Source: Campylobacter sp.
GTDB lineage: Bacteria > Campylobacterota > Campylobacteria > Campylobacterales > Campylobacteraceae
NCBI GenBank assembly: GCA_017940085.1
Contig: JAGAZK010000268.1
Coordinates: 1-12,028, forward strand
Direction: 5' to 3'
DNA: 12,028 nt
In this document: positions 1 through 7,012 of the stretch, piece by piece
How the letters are laid out: each line of letters begins with the position of its first letter
Position numbering within the stretch: the stretch's first letter is position 1
Program-made: the position numbers and the translations under genes
The notes under the pieces: generated by a model
Told to the model about the DNA's origin: nothing
Seen by the model: only the letters and a program-made list of their open reading frames with translations
The model's database searches: none

Positions 1-204
1 AATCAAGCGAGAGCCCGTTATATCGCCTTCTAAAATTTGAATATCAGCCACAAACGAAAGCACAAATAAAAAATGCATCAAAAACATACTCAAATAGCGA
101 TAAAATCGTATGCTAGGACGAGTTTTGCCGTTTTTGTTTTTTTTGAAAAAGGTATCAAAAAAATTTGAATTTTTCAAATTTTGGTGCGTTTTATACTGAT
201 CCAT
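1..204 (-). CDS. nosH: NosH, NapH-like membrane ferredoxin, 5' end only
   Basis: The first 68 codons of a gene that runs off the left edge. From the ATG at 204 the frame stays open to base 1. The peptide begins MDQYKTHQNL, has a Lys/Arg-rich cytoplasmic stretch, then RPSIRFYRYLSMFLMHFLFV, a membrane helix (about residues 42-58), and ends DIQILEGDITGSRLI. That last motif is typical of the NapH/NosH family of polytopic quinol-dehydrogenase subunits with cytoplasmic 4Fe-4S clusters. The iron-sulfur part is outside the window, so this call rests on the N-terminus and on the position after nosG, nosC1 and nosC2, as in Wolinella succinogenes. It starts 5 nt after the nosC2 stop with no clear Shine-Dalgarno sequence, so it may depend on translational coupling. 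An A8 run on the coding strand (137-144) lies near codon 21. By family, NosH works with NosG to feed menaquinol electrons toward NosZ. Confidence 0.82.
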   Translation of the reverse strand, partial: MDQYKTHQNLKNSNFFDTFFKKNKNGKTRPSIRFYRYLSMFLMHFLFVLSFVADIQILEGDITGSRLI

Positions 205-209
205 TTTGT

Positions 210-656
210 TTAAAATTTTGAAATTTCATCAGCCAAAATCGTTAAATTTTCATCGCTAATGTTTTCAAAAAGTCCTTTCATAAGGGTATTTTCAACCTTG
301 TTTTCTTTGTAATCTTTAAGTTTTGCTAAAATCTCATCTTTGCTTTGACCGCCAATTTTAGGAGCGATTATGCCGTTTCCATCTTTGCCGTGGCAAGGCG
401 CACAAGATTTGATATAAAGCTTACTAGCGCCAATATCTGGCGTATCAAGAGATTGTCTTAGCTCTTTGATTTTTTCTAAATCTTCGTTTGTTTGGTAATT
501 GCTATCATTTTGCGTGATTTGATTTTGTGAAGTTTCTTGTGGTTGCGAAATTTGCTCGTTTGGCACATTTGCACTCTCACCGCTAAATAACACATAAGCT
601 ATCAAAAGCACCACAATTACGCTTAAAATTATGCCAATTAGTTTGCCTGTTTTCAT
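210..656 (-). CDS. nosC2: NosC2, membrane-anchored monohaem cytochrome c
   Basis: 148 residues. An uncleaved-looking N-terminal membrane helix (about 5-24) is followed by a low-complexity Gln/Asn/Ser-rich linker (about 30-58) and a small class I cytochrome c domain. The haem motif is CAPCH (C85, C88, H89); the likely sixth ligand is M126 in NTLMKG. The protein should be tethered to the periplasmic face of the inner membrane with the haem on a flexible arm. Its C-terminal domain is clearly related to that of the upstream neighbour (shared NGIIxP, ...LM..., ...LADEISxF), so the two arose by duplication. The start ATG overlaps the TGA of nosC1 by 4 bp. In the W. succinogenes type nos cluster, two such cytochromes are proposed to carry electrons from NosGH to NosZ; C1 and C2 are assigned here by order in the operon. 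Confidence 0.85.
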   Translation of the reverse strand: MKTGKLIGIILSVIVVLLIAYVLFSGESANVPNEQISQPQETSQNQITQNDSNYQTNEDLEKIKELRQSLDTPDIGASKLYIKSCAPCHGKDGNGIIAPKIGGQSKDEILAKLKDYKENKVENTLMKGLFENISDENLTILADEISKF

Positions 657-1216
657 TTTTTCTCCCTAAATTGTCTATTAAATTCGCTAATTTCATCAGC
701 TAAGGCTTTGATTTCATTTTCACTCATAGCCTTCACCAAATCCGCCATAAGCACATTTGCTTTTGTTTTTGTTTTATATGCACTAATCATTTCAAAAATT
801 TGCTCATTTGTTTTATCTAAAAGAGAAGGTCCAATTATGCCGTTTGCATAATCATCATGACAAGCCGAGCATTTTTGGATAAAATTTTTACTTAATTTAC
901 CCCTAATCAAAGCTTTATTTATGCTTTGAAGCGGGCTACGCACAAAAGCTAAACCGCCAATTGCCGTTGCTGTTTGTTTGGCGCTCTCGTTTAAATCTGC
1001 ATTTTCTACGCCAAATTTGACCCTTTTTACGCCGTCCATATCATAGCTTGTGTAAGCATTTTGTAAATTTTGCAAATTTGAGTTTTCGCCTGATTTTATG
1101 GTGATTTCTCCGCTTTTTGTGTTTAAATTTGGCTCTAAATTTGTATTTTTGCTTTTTTCTTCACCGCACCCTAAAAATAAAACTAAACAAAACAGCACAA
1201 TTAAGTATTTTTTCAT
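653..1216 (-). CDS. nosC1: NosC1, monohaem cytochrome c lipoprotein
   Basis: 187 residues. The N-terminus MKKYLIVLFCLVLFLGC has a lipobox (LFLGC), so C17 should be lipidated and the protein held at a membrane facing the periplasm. A Lys/Asn/Ser-rich linker follows (about 18-55), then a region without recognisable motif (60-108), then a cytochrome c domain with CSACH (C116, C119, H120) and probable methionine ligand M157 (NVLMADL). The region around and after the haem motif resembles that of NosC2. The gene overlaps nosG upstream and nosC2 downstream by 4 bp each (ATGA), so translation is probably coupled. By family and position it is a candidate electron carrier to NosZ; that role is inferred, not visible in the sequence. 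Confidence 0.85.
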   Translation of the reverse strand: MKKYLIVLFCLVLFLGCGEEKSKNTNLEPNLNTKSGEITIKSGENSNLQNLQNAYTSYDMDGVKRVKFGVENADLNESAKQTATAIGGLAFVRSPLQSINKALIRGKLSKNFIQKCSACHDDYANGIIGPSLLDKTNEQIFEMISAYKTKTKANVLMADLVKAMSENEIKALADEISEFNRQFREKK

Positions 1217-1920
1217 AAAATTTCCTTTTTGTAAATTTGAGCATAAGTTGCATTTGGGATTATTTCAATGACATTTGCAAAACAAACTTCCACACAAACC
1301 CCACATCCAACGCAACTTTCATTTATTTTTGGCAATTTGGCTAAATTTTGCGAGTTTTCATTTAAATTTACAAATTCAATAGCTTTTGGCACAGGGCAAG
1401 AATTCACGCAAAGTTCGCAAATTTTGCCTTCGTTATTAGCGATAATCTCTTTTGCTTTTTCTTCTCTTTGGTTATAAGTTTTTCGCTTTAAAAGTTCGCT
1501 TATATCGCTGTTTTCAACCTTTTTTTCTAAATTTGCATAACATAAATTTACAAATTCGCTTTTTACCACAGCAACGCCCATTTTGACATCATCAATAGTT
1601 GTTGTTTTATGAGCTAATGCTCCGCTTGGACAGGCCAAAACGCAAGGAAAAAGATCGCACAAATAACAACCCCTTTTGTTTGCATTAATATAAGCAGTGG
1701 CTAAATTTATCCCGTCATCAAATCCTAAAAGTTCGATCGAGTGATATGGGCAAACTTGCACGCATTGTCCGCATTTTATGCAAAGCGAGTCAAATCTATC
1801 CACAGCTCCTGGTGGTCTTAGATGCAAATTTGGCTTAGCGTTAATTTTGATGCCAAGTCCGCTAAGTGTAGCTAAGCCTATAACACACGAGCCAAAAATC
1901 CCAAAATTTCGTCTAGTCAT
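1213..1920 (-). CDS. nosG: NosG, periplasmic polyferredoxin (NapG-like)
   Basis: 235 residues, with a twin-arginine-like start (MTRRNFGIFG) and hydrophobic stretch to about residue 28, suggesting Tat export of a folded iron-sulfur protein. LRPPGA (34-39) is shared with NapG in this window. Cysteine groups for 4Fe-4S clusters are: C47/50/53/57, C85/88/93/97, a third group C168/171/175, and C203/206/209/213. The first ligand of the third cluster is probably C127, which leaves a ~40-residue charged insertion (128-167) where NapG has only seven residues. NosG is thought to pair with membrane NosH as a menaquinol dehydrogenase for the nos pathway, parallel to NapGH. The gene overlaps nosD and nosC1 by 4 bp on either side. 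Confidence 0.9.
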   Translation of the reverse strand: MTRRNFGIFGSCVIGLATLSGLGIKINAKPNLHLRPPGAVDRFDSLCIKCGQCVQVCPYHSIELLGFDDGINLATAYINANKRGCYLCDLFPCVLACPSGALAHKTTTIDDVKMGVAVVKSEFVNLCYANLEKKVENSDISELLKRKTYNQREEKAKEIIANNEGKICELCVNSCPVPKAIEFVNLNENSQNLAKLPKINESCVGCGVCVEVCFANVIEIIPNATYAQIYKKEIL

Positions 1921-3128
1921 AAATTTGGCTCCGTTTTTGGTTTTTCATCGGTTAATATAAGTTCTGGCTCACTAAATGGGGCAAGTTTGGCGATGAAATT
2001 TAAAATACTCATCGCACTAGTTCCATAAAAAAACCGCATATTTGGATAATACTGCCAAAGCGTGTCAAAATACGCATAGTTTTGATACGGCGTGTCGCCA
2101 AAGCCGTTTTTGTCGCTATCAAAGCCTTCAAAATCATCAAAATAATTTTGCTCCCACGAAACTTTTGAAATAGCAGCACCCGGAGTATCATTTACGGCAA
2201 TGTCAAGATTGCCGATAAAATCGTTATTTTCAAATCTGCTCTCATGAAGTGTGGCGTGAAGCTGAACGCCTATGGTATTGTATAAAATTTGATTTTTTCT
2301 AAAAATATTTTTATGAGCCGGTTGAAATGGGGATTGATCAAGATAAAATCCCCTAGCGTTGTGCGAAAGAGTGTTGTTTTCTATGATGAAATTGCCCGTA
2401 TCTTTCATACCGATCCCAACCCCATAAGCTCCGTGTGAGTTAAAAACTCTATTTTCTCGCACCACGCAATCCCTTGAATACATAAAAAACATACCAACAG
2501 AATTTCCTTCAAATTCGTTTTGTTCAACTAAATTTTGCCCCGCATACATAAAATGAAGCGAATAACGGCTATTTGTGCCACGATTTTTGCGAATTTGATT
2601 ATTGCTTGAATACCAAATCACCATATCTTTGACTTCGTGGATAAAATTTTCTTCCATTATATTATCATGACTATACCAAAGGCGAATTCCATCTCCCCTA
2701 AGTGCGGTAGCAACGGGCTTTGAGCTGATTTCATTGTGAGTGATTTTAGCTCCGCTACACTCTTGCATATCTATGCCATAAAGTGCGTTTTTAATACGGT
2801 TTTGACTGATTTCAATATTATTTGCCTTTTCGCATTTAATGCCTGCGTCCAAATAAGTATGCGAATCTCCGCTATTTTCTATGGTTAAATTTAAAATTCT
2901 CACATTTGGTGCTATGATTTTTATGACATTGCCTTTTCCGCTTCCTTTTATCACGGCATTTTTATCAAGTCCTTTTAGCGTAATGCTTTTATTTATCACA
3001 ATATCGCCTTCATAAACTCCGCTTCCAAGCTCGATAATATCACCGTTTTTAGCCGAATTTATAGCTTCTTGTAAAGCATTAGCAAAAGCTAAATTTGCAA
3101 AAATCAACACCAAATTTATAAATTTCAC
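1917..3128 (-). CDS. nosD: NosD, periplasmic copper-site maturation protein
   Basis: 403 residues. The start codon is GTG (3128-3126), overlapping the nosB TGA; no ATG lies earlier in the open frame and the GTG gives a proper signal peptide (MKFINLVLIFANLAFANA, cleavage near residue 18). The body is made of repeated Asn/Gly-rich beta-strand units (for example NNIEISQNRIKNALYGIDMQ and NNQIRKNRGTNSRYSLHFMY), the parallel beta-helix (CASH/NosD) fold, spanning roughly residues 30-320. The C-terminal ~60 residues are outside the helix. NosD acts in the periplasm with the NosF/NosY ABC transporter to supply what the tetranuclear CuZ site of NosZ needs. nosF and nosY are not in the window but would be expected just past the left edge. 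Confidence 0.93.
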   Translation of the reverse strand: MKFINLVLIFANLAFANALQEAINSAKNGDIIELGSGVYEGDIVINKSITLKGLDKNAVIKGSGKGNVIKIIAPNVRILNLTIENSGDSHTYLDAGIKCEKANNIEISQNRIKNALYGIDMQECSGAKITHNEISSKPVATALRGDGIRLWYSHDNIMEENFIHEVKDMVIWYSSNNQIRKNRGTNSRYSLHFMYAGQNLVEQNEFEGNSVGMFFMYSRDCVVRENRVFNSHGAYGVGIGMKDTGNFIIENNTLSHNARGFYLDQSPFQPAHKNIFRKNQILYNTIGVQLHATLHESRFENNDFIGNLDIAVNDTPGAAISKVSWEQNYFDDFEGFDSDKNGFGDTPYQNYAYFDTLWQYYPNMRFFYGTSAMSILNFIAKLAPFSEPELILTDEKPKTEPNL

Positions 3129-3889
3129 TTAGCTTTTTCCTTTAAAAATTTGTTTTTTGATAGTATTGCTAAAATACAAAGCACACTCATCGCTATCATC
3201 ACCCAAAATCCAATACTAGGATATGAATGCGTGGTAAATTGCGCTACTTTGCCGTCCCCAAGAGCAGTTGGCATAAACGGCTTAATCTTAAATGCACCCC
3301 ACTCTTGCATATTGTGTCCATACCAGTATAACCAGCCTGTAAATGCACCCATAAACAAAATCGGTGCGATGATAGTCGGCACGAGCAAAAGTGAGTTAAA
3401 TTTACCGTTATAATACAAATACCAAATCATAAGCAAAGTCGCCACTAGCAAATAATACGGTGCGATAGACCGCTCGACATTTCCGCCATGCTCCATAGGA
3501 TACATACCGATATAGTGGTTTATCGTATTCATCTCATGCACATCGCCGCTATAACCATCTACATGAAAATAAACAGGAATTCCATCAGGAAATGCTTCTT
3601 TTGGATAATTTGGAGCTTCTAAGCTCACATACCACACAGGCAAAGACGGAACGCCGATTTCAGCCCTAGTTTCTATGAGCTTGTCTAAATCATTTTTGAC
3701 ATCATCTGGGATTATGTGGTTTTTATACTGCAATTTTGTGTATTGATTGAAAATCATTTTTGTATAGGTTGGTATTGGTTGATTGTTTTTTATTTTTGCT
3801 CCCATACCGTGAAATGAAATAACAGGGATTGTAAAGCCGATTGTCATTAAGATTAGGGCTAGGATAGTATAAATTTGATATTTTTTCAT
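3125..3889 (-). CDS. nosB: NosB, membrane protein of clade II nos clusters
   Basis: 254 residues with four predicted membrane helices: about 5-27, 141-161, 166-190 and 225-244. Between helices 1 and 2 is a ~115-residue extramembrane domain with conserved-looking His and aromatic residues (HYIGMYPMEHGG at 125-136). No cofactor motif is visible. NosB is a hallmark of atypical (clade II) nos clusters, encoded between nosZ and nosD; its biochemical role is unresolved to my knowledge. A strong ribosome site (AAGGAAAAGAG) sits directly upstream of the ATG. The gene is separated from nosZ by 520 bp but overlaps nosD by 4 bp, so it opens the accessory block. Assignment rests on topology and position. 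Confidence 0.85.
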   Translation of the reverse strand: MKKYQIYTILALILMTIGFTIPVISFHGMGAKIKNNQPIPTYTKMIFNQYTKLQYKNHIIPDDVKNDLDKLIETRAEIGVPSLPVWYVSLEAPNYPKEAFPDGIPVYFHVDGYSGDVHEMNTINHYIGMYPMEHGGNVERSIAPYYLLVATLLMIWYLYYNGKFNSLLLVPTIIAPILFMGAFTGWLYWYGHNMQEWGAFKIKPFMPTALGDGKVAQFTTHSYPSIGFWVMIAMSVLCILAILSKNKFLKEKAK

Positions 3890-3904
3890 CTCTTTTCCTT
3901 AAAC

Positions 3905-4000
3905 GGCTTGATTTTTGAGTGCTTTTTCGTGAGCTTGTAAATTTCTCACTCGATAGGCGTTTTAGCCTTATCTCGCTCGAAATTTACTACGCAACACAAA
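3905..4000 (-). repeat. Inverted ~100-bp repeat, copy A
   Basis: Read on the minus strand this copy aligns with copy B at about 4151-4252 on the plus strand. Shared blocks in the same order are GTGTTG, CGAGATA, ATCGAGT, CTCACG and CAAAAA. The centre of each copy is itself a hairpin of about 51 nt. Divergence between the copies is considerable, so the pair is old or the family is variable. Confidence 0.65.
3937..3987. repeat. Imperfect hairpin in copy A
   Basis: Outer arms GTAAATTTC (3937-3945) and GAAATTTAC (3979-3987) are perfect complements. Inside them lie partly complementary CTCGATAGGC and GCCTTATCTCG around a short loop. Total length is 51 nt. Confidence 0.7.
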
Positions 4001-4090
4001 AAATCATCTCAAAACTCTTCGCCTTGTGGTTTTTAAATTTATAAATTTAAAAATTTAGACAAATTTGTAAATTTATAAATTTGAAAAATT

Positions 4091-4124
4091 AGCAAATTTG
4101 GCAAATTTAATCGCCAAATTTGCT
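4091..4124. repeat. 12-bp stem-loop, possible weak attenuator
   Basis: Arms AGCAAATTTGGC (4091-4102) and GCCAAATTTGCT (4113-4124) are perfectly complementary with a 10-nt loop. On the transcribed (minus) strand the stem is followed by AATTTTTC, a short U-run, so it could lower read-through from nosZ into nosB. The stem is AT-rich, so strong termination is unlikely. Confidence 0.5.
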
Positions 4125-4150
4125 TGTAAATTTGTTAAATTAGTAAATTT

Positions 4151-4252
4151 TGCGTGTTGTGCAGTGAAAAATTTACGAGATAGAACAACAAAGTTCATCG
4201 AGTAAATTTTTCACAAATCTCACGCAAAATTACCCAAAAACATGATTTTTGA
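4151..4252 (+). repeat. Inverted ~100-bp repeat, copy B
   Basis: Plus-strand partner of the copy at about 3905-4000, with GTGTTG, CGAGATA, ATCGAGT, CTCACGCAAAA and CAAAAACATG in corresponding order. It encloses the perfect 13-bp stem at 4164-4214. The two copies face each other across about 150 bp of AAATTT-rich sequence. Confidence 0.65.
4164..4214. repeat. 13-bp perfect inverted repeat in copy B
   Basis: GTGAAAAATTTAC (4164-4176) pairs exactly with GTAAATTTTTCAC (4202-4214). The inner bases CGAGATAGAA and TTCATCGA extend the pairing with mismatches. Length (51 nt) and core sequence match the hairpin at 3937-3987, marking both as members of one repeat family. Confidence 0.75.
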
Positions 4253-4291
4253 GCTATTTTTAGGGTTGCAAAGATTTTGCGAAATGAGACG

Positions 4292-4340
4292 AAATTTACA
4301 CGATGCAAGAAATGCGAACAGCATTTTTGCGTGTAAATTT
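4292..4340. repeat. Third ~50-nt hairpin of the island
   Basis: Outer arms AAATTTACACG (4292-4302) and CGTGTAAATTT (4330-4340) are complementary. Inside, GCAAGAAATGC and GCATTTTTGC continue the stem with a bulge and mismatch around a GAACA loop. The AAATTTAC edge is shared with the other hairpins but the interior differs from copies A and B. Confidence 0.65.
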
Positions 4341-4409
4341 GGAAATAAATTTCCTTGTGCCCGTCGCAGTAGAGCAAAATCAAGTCTCCCTAAAAAGAGC
4401 CAAAAAGCA

Positions 4410-7001
4410 CTAATTTAACCCCGCATTTTCATCAATCCATTTTAGGTATTCAATTATATTTTTAATCTCCTCATCGCTCATATTTTGATTTGGCATTCGC
4501 AAGTTAAAATAATTAATCATTGCTTTGACATAATCTTCTTCATATTTGCTAGCAGGATTTTTAATAAAATCGCTTACCCATTTTTCGGCATTTTCATGTC
4601 TTAGTAAAACTCCTGTTAGATCAGGACCTGAGCTTACTTGACCGATGACATGGCAACCATTGCAACCACCTTTTAAGTAGGCTTCTTCTCCTTTTGCGGC
4701 AATCGCACTCATAGGAGTTGCTAACTCTCTTGTAAGGTTGTTTTTAGCCCTAAGTCCGACATCGGCAGTTTTTACCATATATTGCCAAACTTGATATTCC
4801 CATAAAATCGCATTGTTTAAATCGCCTTTTTTGTGTGCTTCATCGGCTTTTGCTTTGACTTCTGCGATTTTGCCGTATTGATCGAGTGCATCTTCGACTA
4901 GTCGTTTGACTTTTGGGAATTTTTCATATTGTTTTTCTTTTAAGAAAGCAACAACACTTTGAATTACATCATCAGTTGCTTTGTTTGTCGCAATTACTTT
5001 GTCATACTCTGCTTTTAGTTGTTCAGGGCTTAATTTCAACAAATTTGCTTTTCTTGCAGATTCATATTTTTTCTTTGGATCTTTTACAAGCAAATATCCC
5101 ATCATTTCTAAGTGTAAAGCAGAGCAAAACTCGGTGCAGTAGTATGGGAAAACGCCTTCCATATCGGCTTTAAATGTAACGCTTGAAGTCTTACCAGGCT
5201 CGATTGAAGCATGGACATTATAAATATCAATGCCAAATCCGTGAGTTTCATCTTGGGCTCTTTCAAGGTTGGTTAGATAAATCGTTACCTCATCGCCTTT
5301 ATTTACTTCGATGTGCTCAGGATTTATATGGCTTCGCACCAAAGTAGCATAAACGCTGACTTTATTGCCGTTTCGCTCAATCCTTTCTTGACCGGCTAGT
5401 GTCATACCTTTGTGTTCTTTTCCAGTTCTTGAATTTGTTCCCATTTTGTATGAGACATGCGGATTTAGCTTACTTGCTGAGATTGAAATAACATCGTGCG
5501 GCTCACCAAGAGGAATTGGCATATCATAGATTAACTCCATTTTTGCACCACCAATATCAATTAATTGGTGATTTTGTGGGTGCAAAGGACCAACAGGATT
5601 AAATCTATCGATTGAGAGCTTATCTAATGCGATAACATATTTTCCTTTTGGTTTGGCTGATTTACCTTCCATAGAATCAAGGTGTCCGATGTTATAATGC
5701 ACATTTACTCTATCTAAGACTTTTAAATTTTTGTAATCCCACTTAACAACTTGCGAATCAACATAAAGGCTAGTATAAACTATACCGTCTTTTGTCTCAA
5801 AAGTGCTATGAAGCGGTCCAAGTCCAAGCTCAACTTGTCCGTGTAGAGATTTTTTCATATCCAAAATCGGTATCCCAAATGGATCTTTACCAGCAAAATC
5901 TTTTTTGTCAATCAATGCTTTGATTTTTGTGAAATCATAAACACTAGCGTGAGTATCGAGCTTACCACCTACGATGATGTATCTGCCATCTGGTGTAACA
6001 TCAACTCCGTGTGGAGATTTTGGCTCAGGGATCAAAAACAAAGCATTGTTTTTGACAGCAACTTCAATCGGAATAACTTTATGTCCATTGATAACTTTGT
6101 AATTTTTCTTATCAGCGACTAGTTTTTCTAAAATTTGCCAGTTATAAACATGCAAATAATCCGTATCATTTCGGCTCATACCTGCTTCAAAAGGTGGTAA
6201 GCCTTTTTGTATGCCACCAGTATACATTTCTGAATTGAAACTATTTGTAAAAGCCCAACCCATAGAAATGCCTTTTCCGGCATCACTTAGATCTTGCATA
6301 TAAGGTGGGAGTTCGAGAGAAAATGATTTGTTTTCTTCGATTTTACCGCTTTGATAATTAAATTTCCACATAGTAATCGCACCACGATATACAGCTTCAT
6401 ATTCATCTATCGGATGCCAATCATTATCAAGTGGAGCAGCGTATTGACTAGCTTCTATGACATACTCAGTATTTGGAGTAACAAAGCTTCCGCCGTGTTC
6501 GCTTTTCATAATCGGATTTACCACGATTTGAGTGGTTTCAAAATCTTTTAAATTTATAACAGCAATTCTAGGATTTGCTTTGTCGTTGATAAAAAGATAA
6601 TCCCCCATATATTCGCCGTTTTTCTCGCTAAAATTTGGGTGGTGAGTATCGCCCCAGGATATTTCTTTGCCCCTAATCGCACCGCCTTTTAAGATAGCTT
6701 TACTTTCGTTGTCATATCCATACCCTTGCCATGGTTCAGGCGTAAAAACACCGATATATTTGTAAATTCTCATGGACGGGACGCCATAAACTATGACTTG
6801 TCCGCTTTGTCCGCCTGAGCTAAAGACGATAAATTCGTCTCTCTTGCCACTTGGCTGATATGTTTTTGCAGCCGCCAAAATATCTTTTTCGCTTAGATTT
6901 CGCTTTTTCATAATGGTTTCAAGCTCACTTGCAGCGAAACTTGAGCTGACCATACACAAAGCTGCACCCAAAGCCAAAAAGGTTTTAGTAAAAGCTTTCA
7001 T
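4410..7001 (-). CDS. nosZ: Nitrous oxide reductase NosZ, clade II, with fused cytochrome c domain
   Basis: 863 residues. It reduces N2O to N2 in the periplasm. A Sec signal peptide (MKAFTKTFLALGAALCMVSS..., cleavage about residue 23) rather than a Tat signal is the mark of atypical clade II NosZ. The N-terminal seven-bladed propeller carries all CuZ histidines: H120 and H121 (DTHHP), H169 (EHGG), H331 (SPHG), H398 (GPLH), H440 (IGH) and H502 (EPHD). The cupredoxin domain has the CuA site: H587 (ETHGF), then C622, C626, H630 and M633 in YYCTEFCSALHLEM. After a helical, charged linker (about 645-765) comes a monohaem cytochrome c domain with CNGCH (C780, C783, H784) and probable ligand M836, as in other epsilonproteobacterial NosZ. 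A strong ribosome site sits 11 nt after the preceding gene's stop. No essential residue is missing. Confidence 0.98.
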   Translation of the reverse strand: MKAFTKTFLALGAALCMVSSSFAASELETIMKKRNLSEKDILAAAKTYQPSGKRDEFIVFSSGGQSGQVIVYGVPSMRIYKYIGVFTPEPWQGYGYDNESKAILKGGAIRGKEISWGDTHHPNFSEKNGEYMGDYLFINDKANPRIAVINLKDFETTQIVVNPIMKSEHGGSFVTPNTEYVIEASQYAAPLDNDWHPIDEYEAVYRGAITMWKFNYQSGKIEENKSFSLELPPYMQDLSDAGKGISMGWAFTNSFNSEMYTGGIQKGLPPFEAGMSRNDTDYLHVYNWQILEKLVADKKNYKVINGHKVIPIEVAVKNNALFLIPEPKSPHGVDVTPDGRYIIVGGKLDTHASVYDFTKIKALIDKKDFAGKDPFGIPILDMKKSLHGQVELGLGPLHSTFETKDGIVYTSLYVDSQVVKWDYKNLKVLDRVNVHYNIGHLDSMEGKSAKPKGKYVIALDKLSIDRFNPVGPLHPQNHQLIDIGGAKMELIYDMPIPLGEPHDVISISASKLNPHVSYKMGTNSRTGKEHKGMTLAGQERIERNGNKVSVYATLVRSHINPEHIEVNKGDEVTIYLTNLERAQDETHGFGIDIYNVHASIEPGKTSSVTFKADMEGVFPYYCTEFCSALHLEMMGYLLVKDPKKKYESARKANLLKLSPEQLKAEYDKVIATNKATDDVIQSVVAFLKEKQYEKFPKVKRLVEDALDQYGKIAEVKAKADEAHKKGDLNNAILWEYQVWQYMVKTADVGLRAKNNLTRELATPMSAIAAKGEEAYLKGGCNGCHVIGQVSSGPDLTGVLLRHENAEKWVSDFIKNPASKYEEDYVKAMINYFNLRMPNQNMSDEEIKNIIEYLKWIDENAGLN

Positions 7002-7006
7002 AGGCT

Positions 7007-7012
7007 CTCCTT
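7007..7012 (-). promoter_or_regulatory. Ribosome binding site of nosZ
   Basis: AAGGAG (followed by AGCCT and the ATG) lies in the 11-nt gap between the upstream gene's TAA and the nosZ start. It fits a consensus Shine-Dalgarno at good spacing and supports strong independent initiation of nosZ even if translation of the upstream gene stops early. Confidence 0.85.

Larger units (their letters stand above)
3890..4409. repeat. Non-coding repeat island between nosZ and nosB
   Basis: A 520-bp stretch with no convincing gene in an otherwise tightly packed operon. It holds a pair of inverted ~100-bp relatives (about 3905-4000 and 4151-4252) around an AT-rich core, at least four separate stem-loops, and the 14-bp palindrome AAATTTATAAATTT twice (4035-4048 and 4069-4082). 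A 10-bp inverted match, AGTGCTTTTT (3918-3927) and AAAAAGCACT (4402-4411), lies near the two ends, the right one touching the nosZ stop codon; this could be chance. A minus-strand open frame of 62 codons (4195-4383) runs through the repeats, is rich in Cys, Phe and Lys, and has no signs of a real protein. The structure resembles an interspersed palindromic element or non-autonomous insertion. In the nosZ transcript it would form a long folded spacer. Confidence 0.7.

Noticed and set aside
137..144. A8 run near the start of nosH as a second phase-variation site
   Set aside because: Eight A in a very AT-rich genome is expected by chance and much shorter in effect than the G10 tract; the frame is open as sequenced.
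4020..4150. CRISPR-like array or tandem repeat of AAATTTG units
   Set aside because: The AAATTT words are irregularly spaced, with no constant repeat length or unique spacers. This is AT-rich low-complexity DNA with embedded palindromes.
4195..4383. Minus-strand open frame of 62 codons in the nosZ-nosB spacer
   Set aside because: It runs straight through the hairpins, has odd composition (many Cys, Phe, Lys), no ribosome site and no recognisable domain. It is best explained as an open frame through a repeat.
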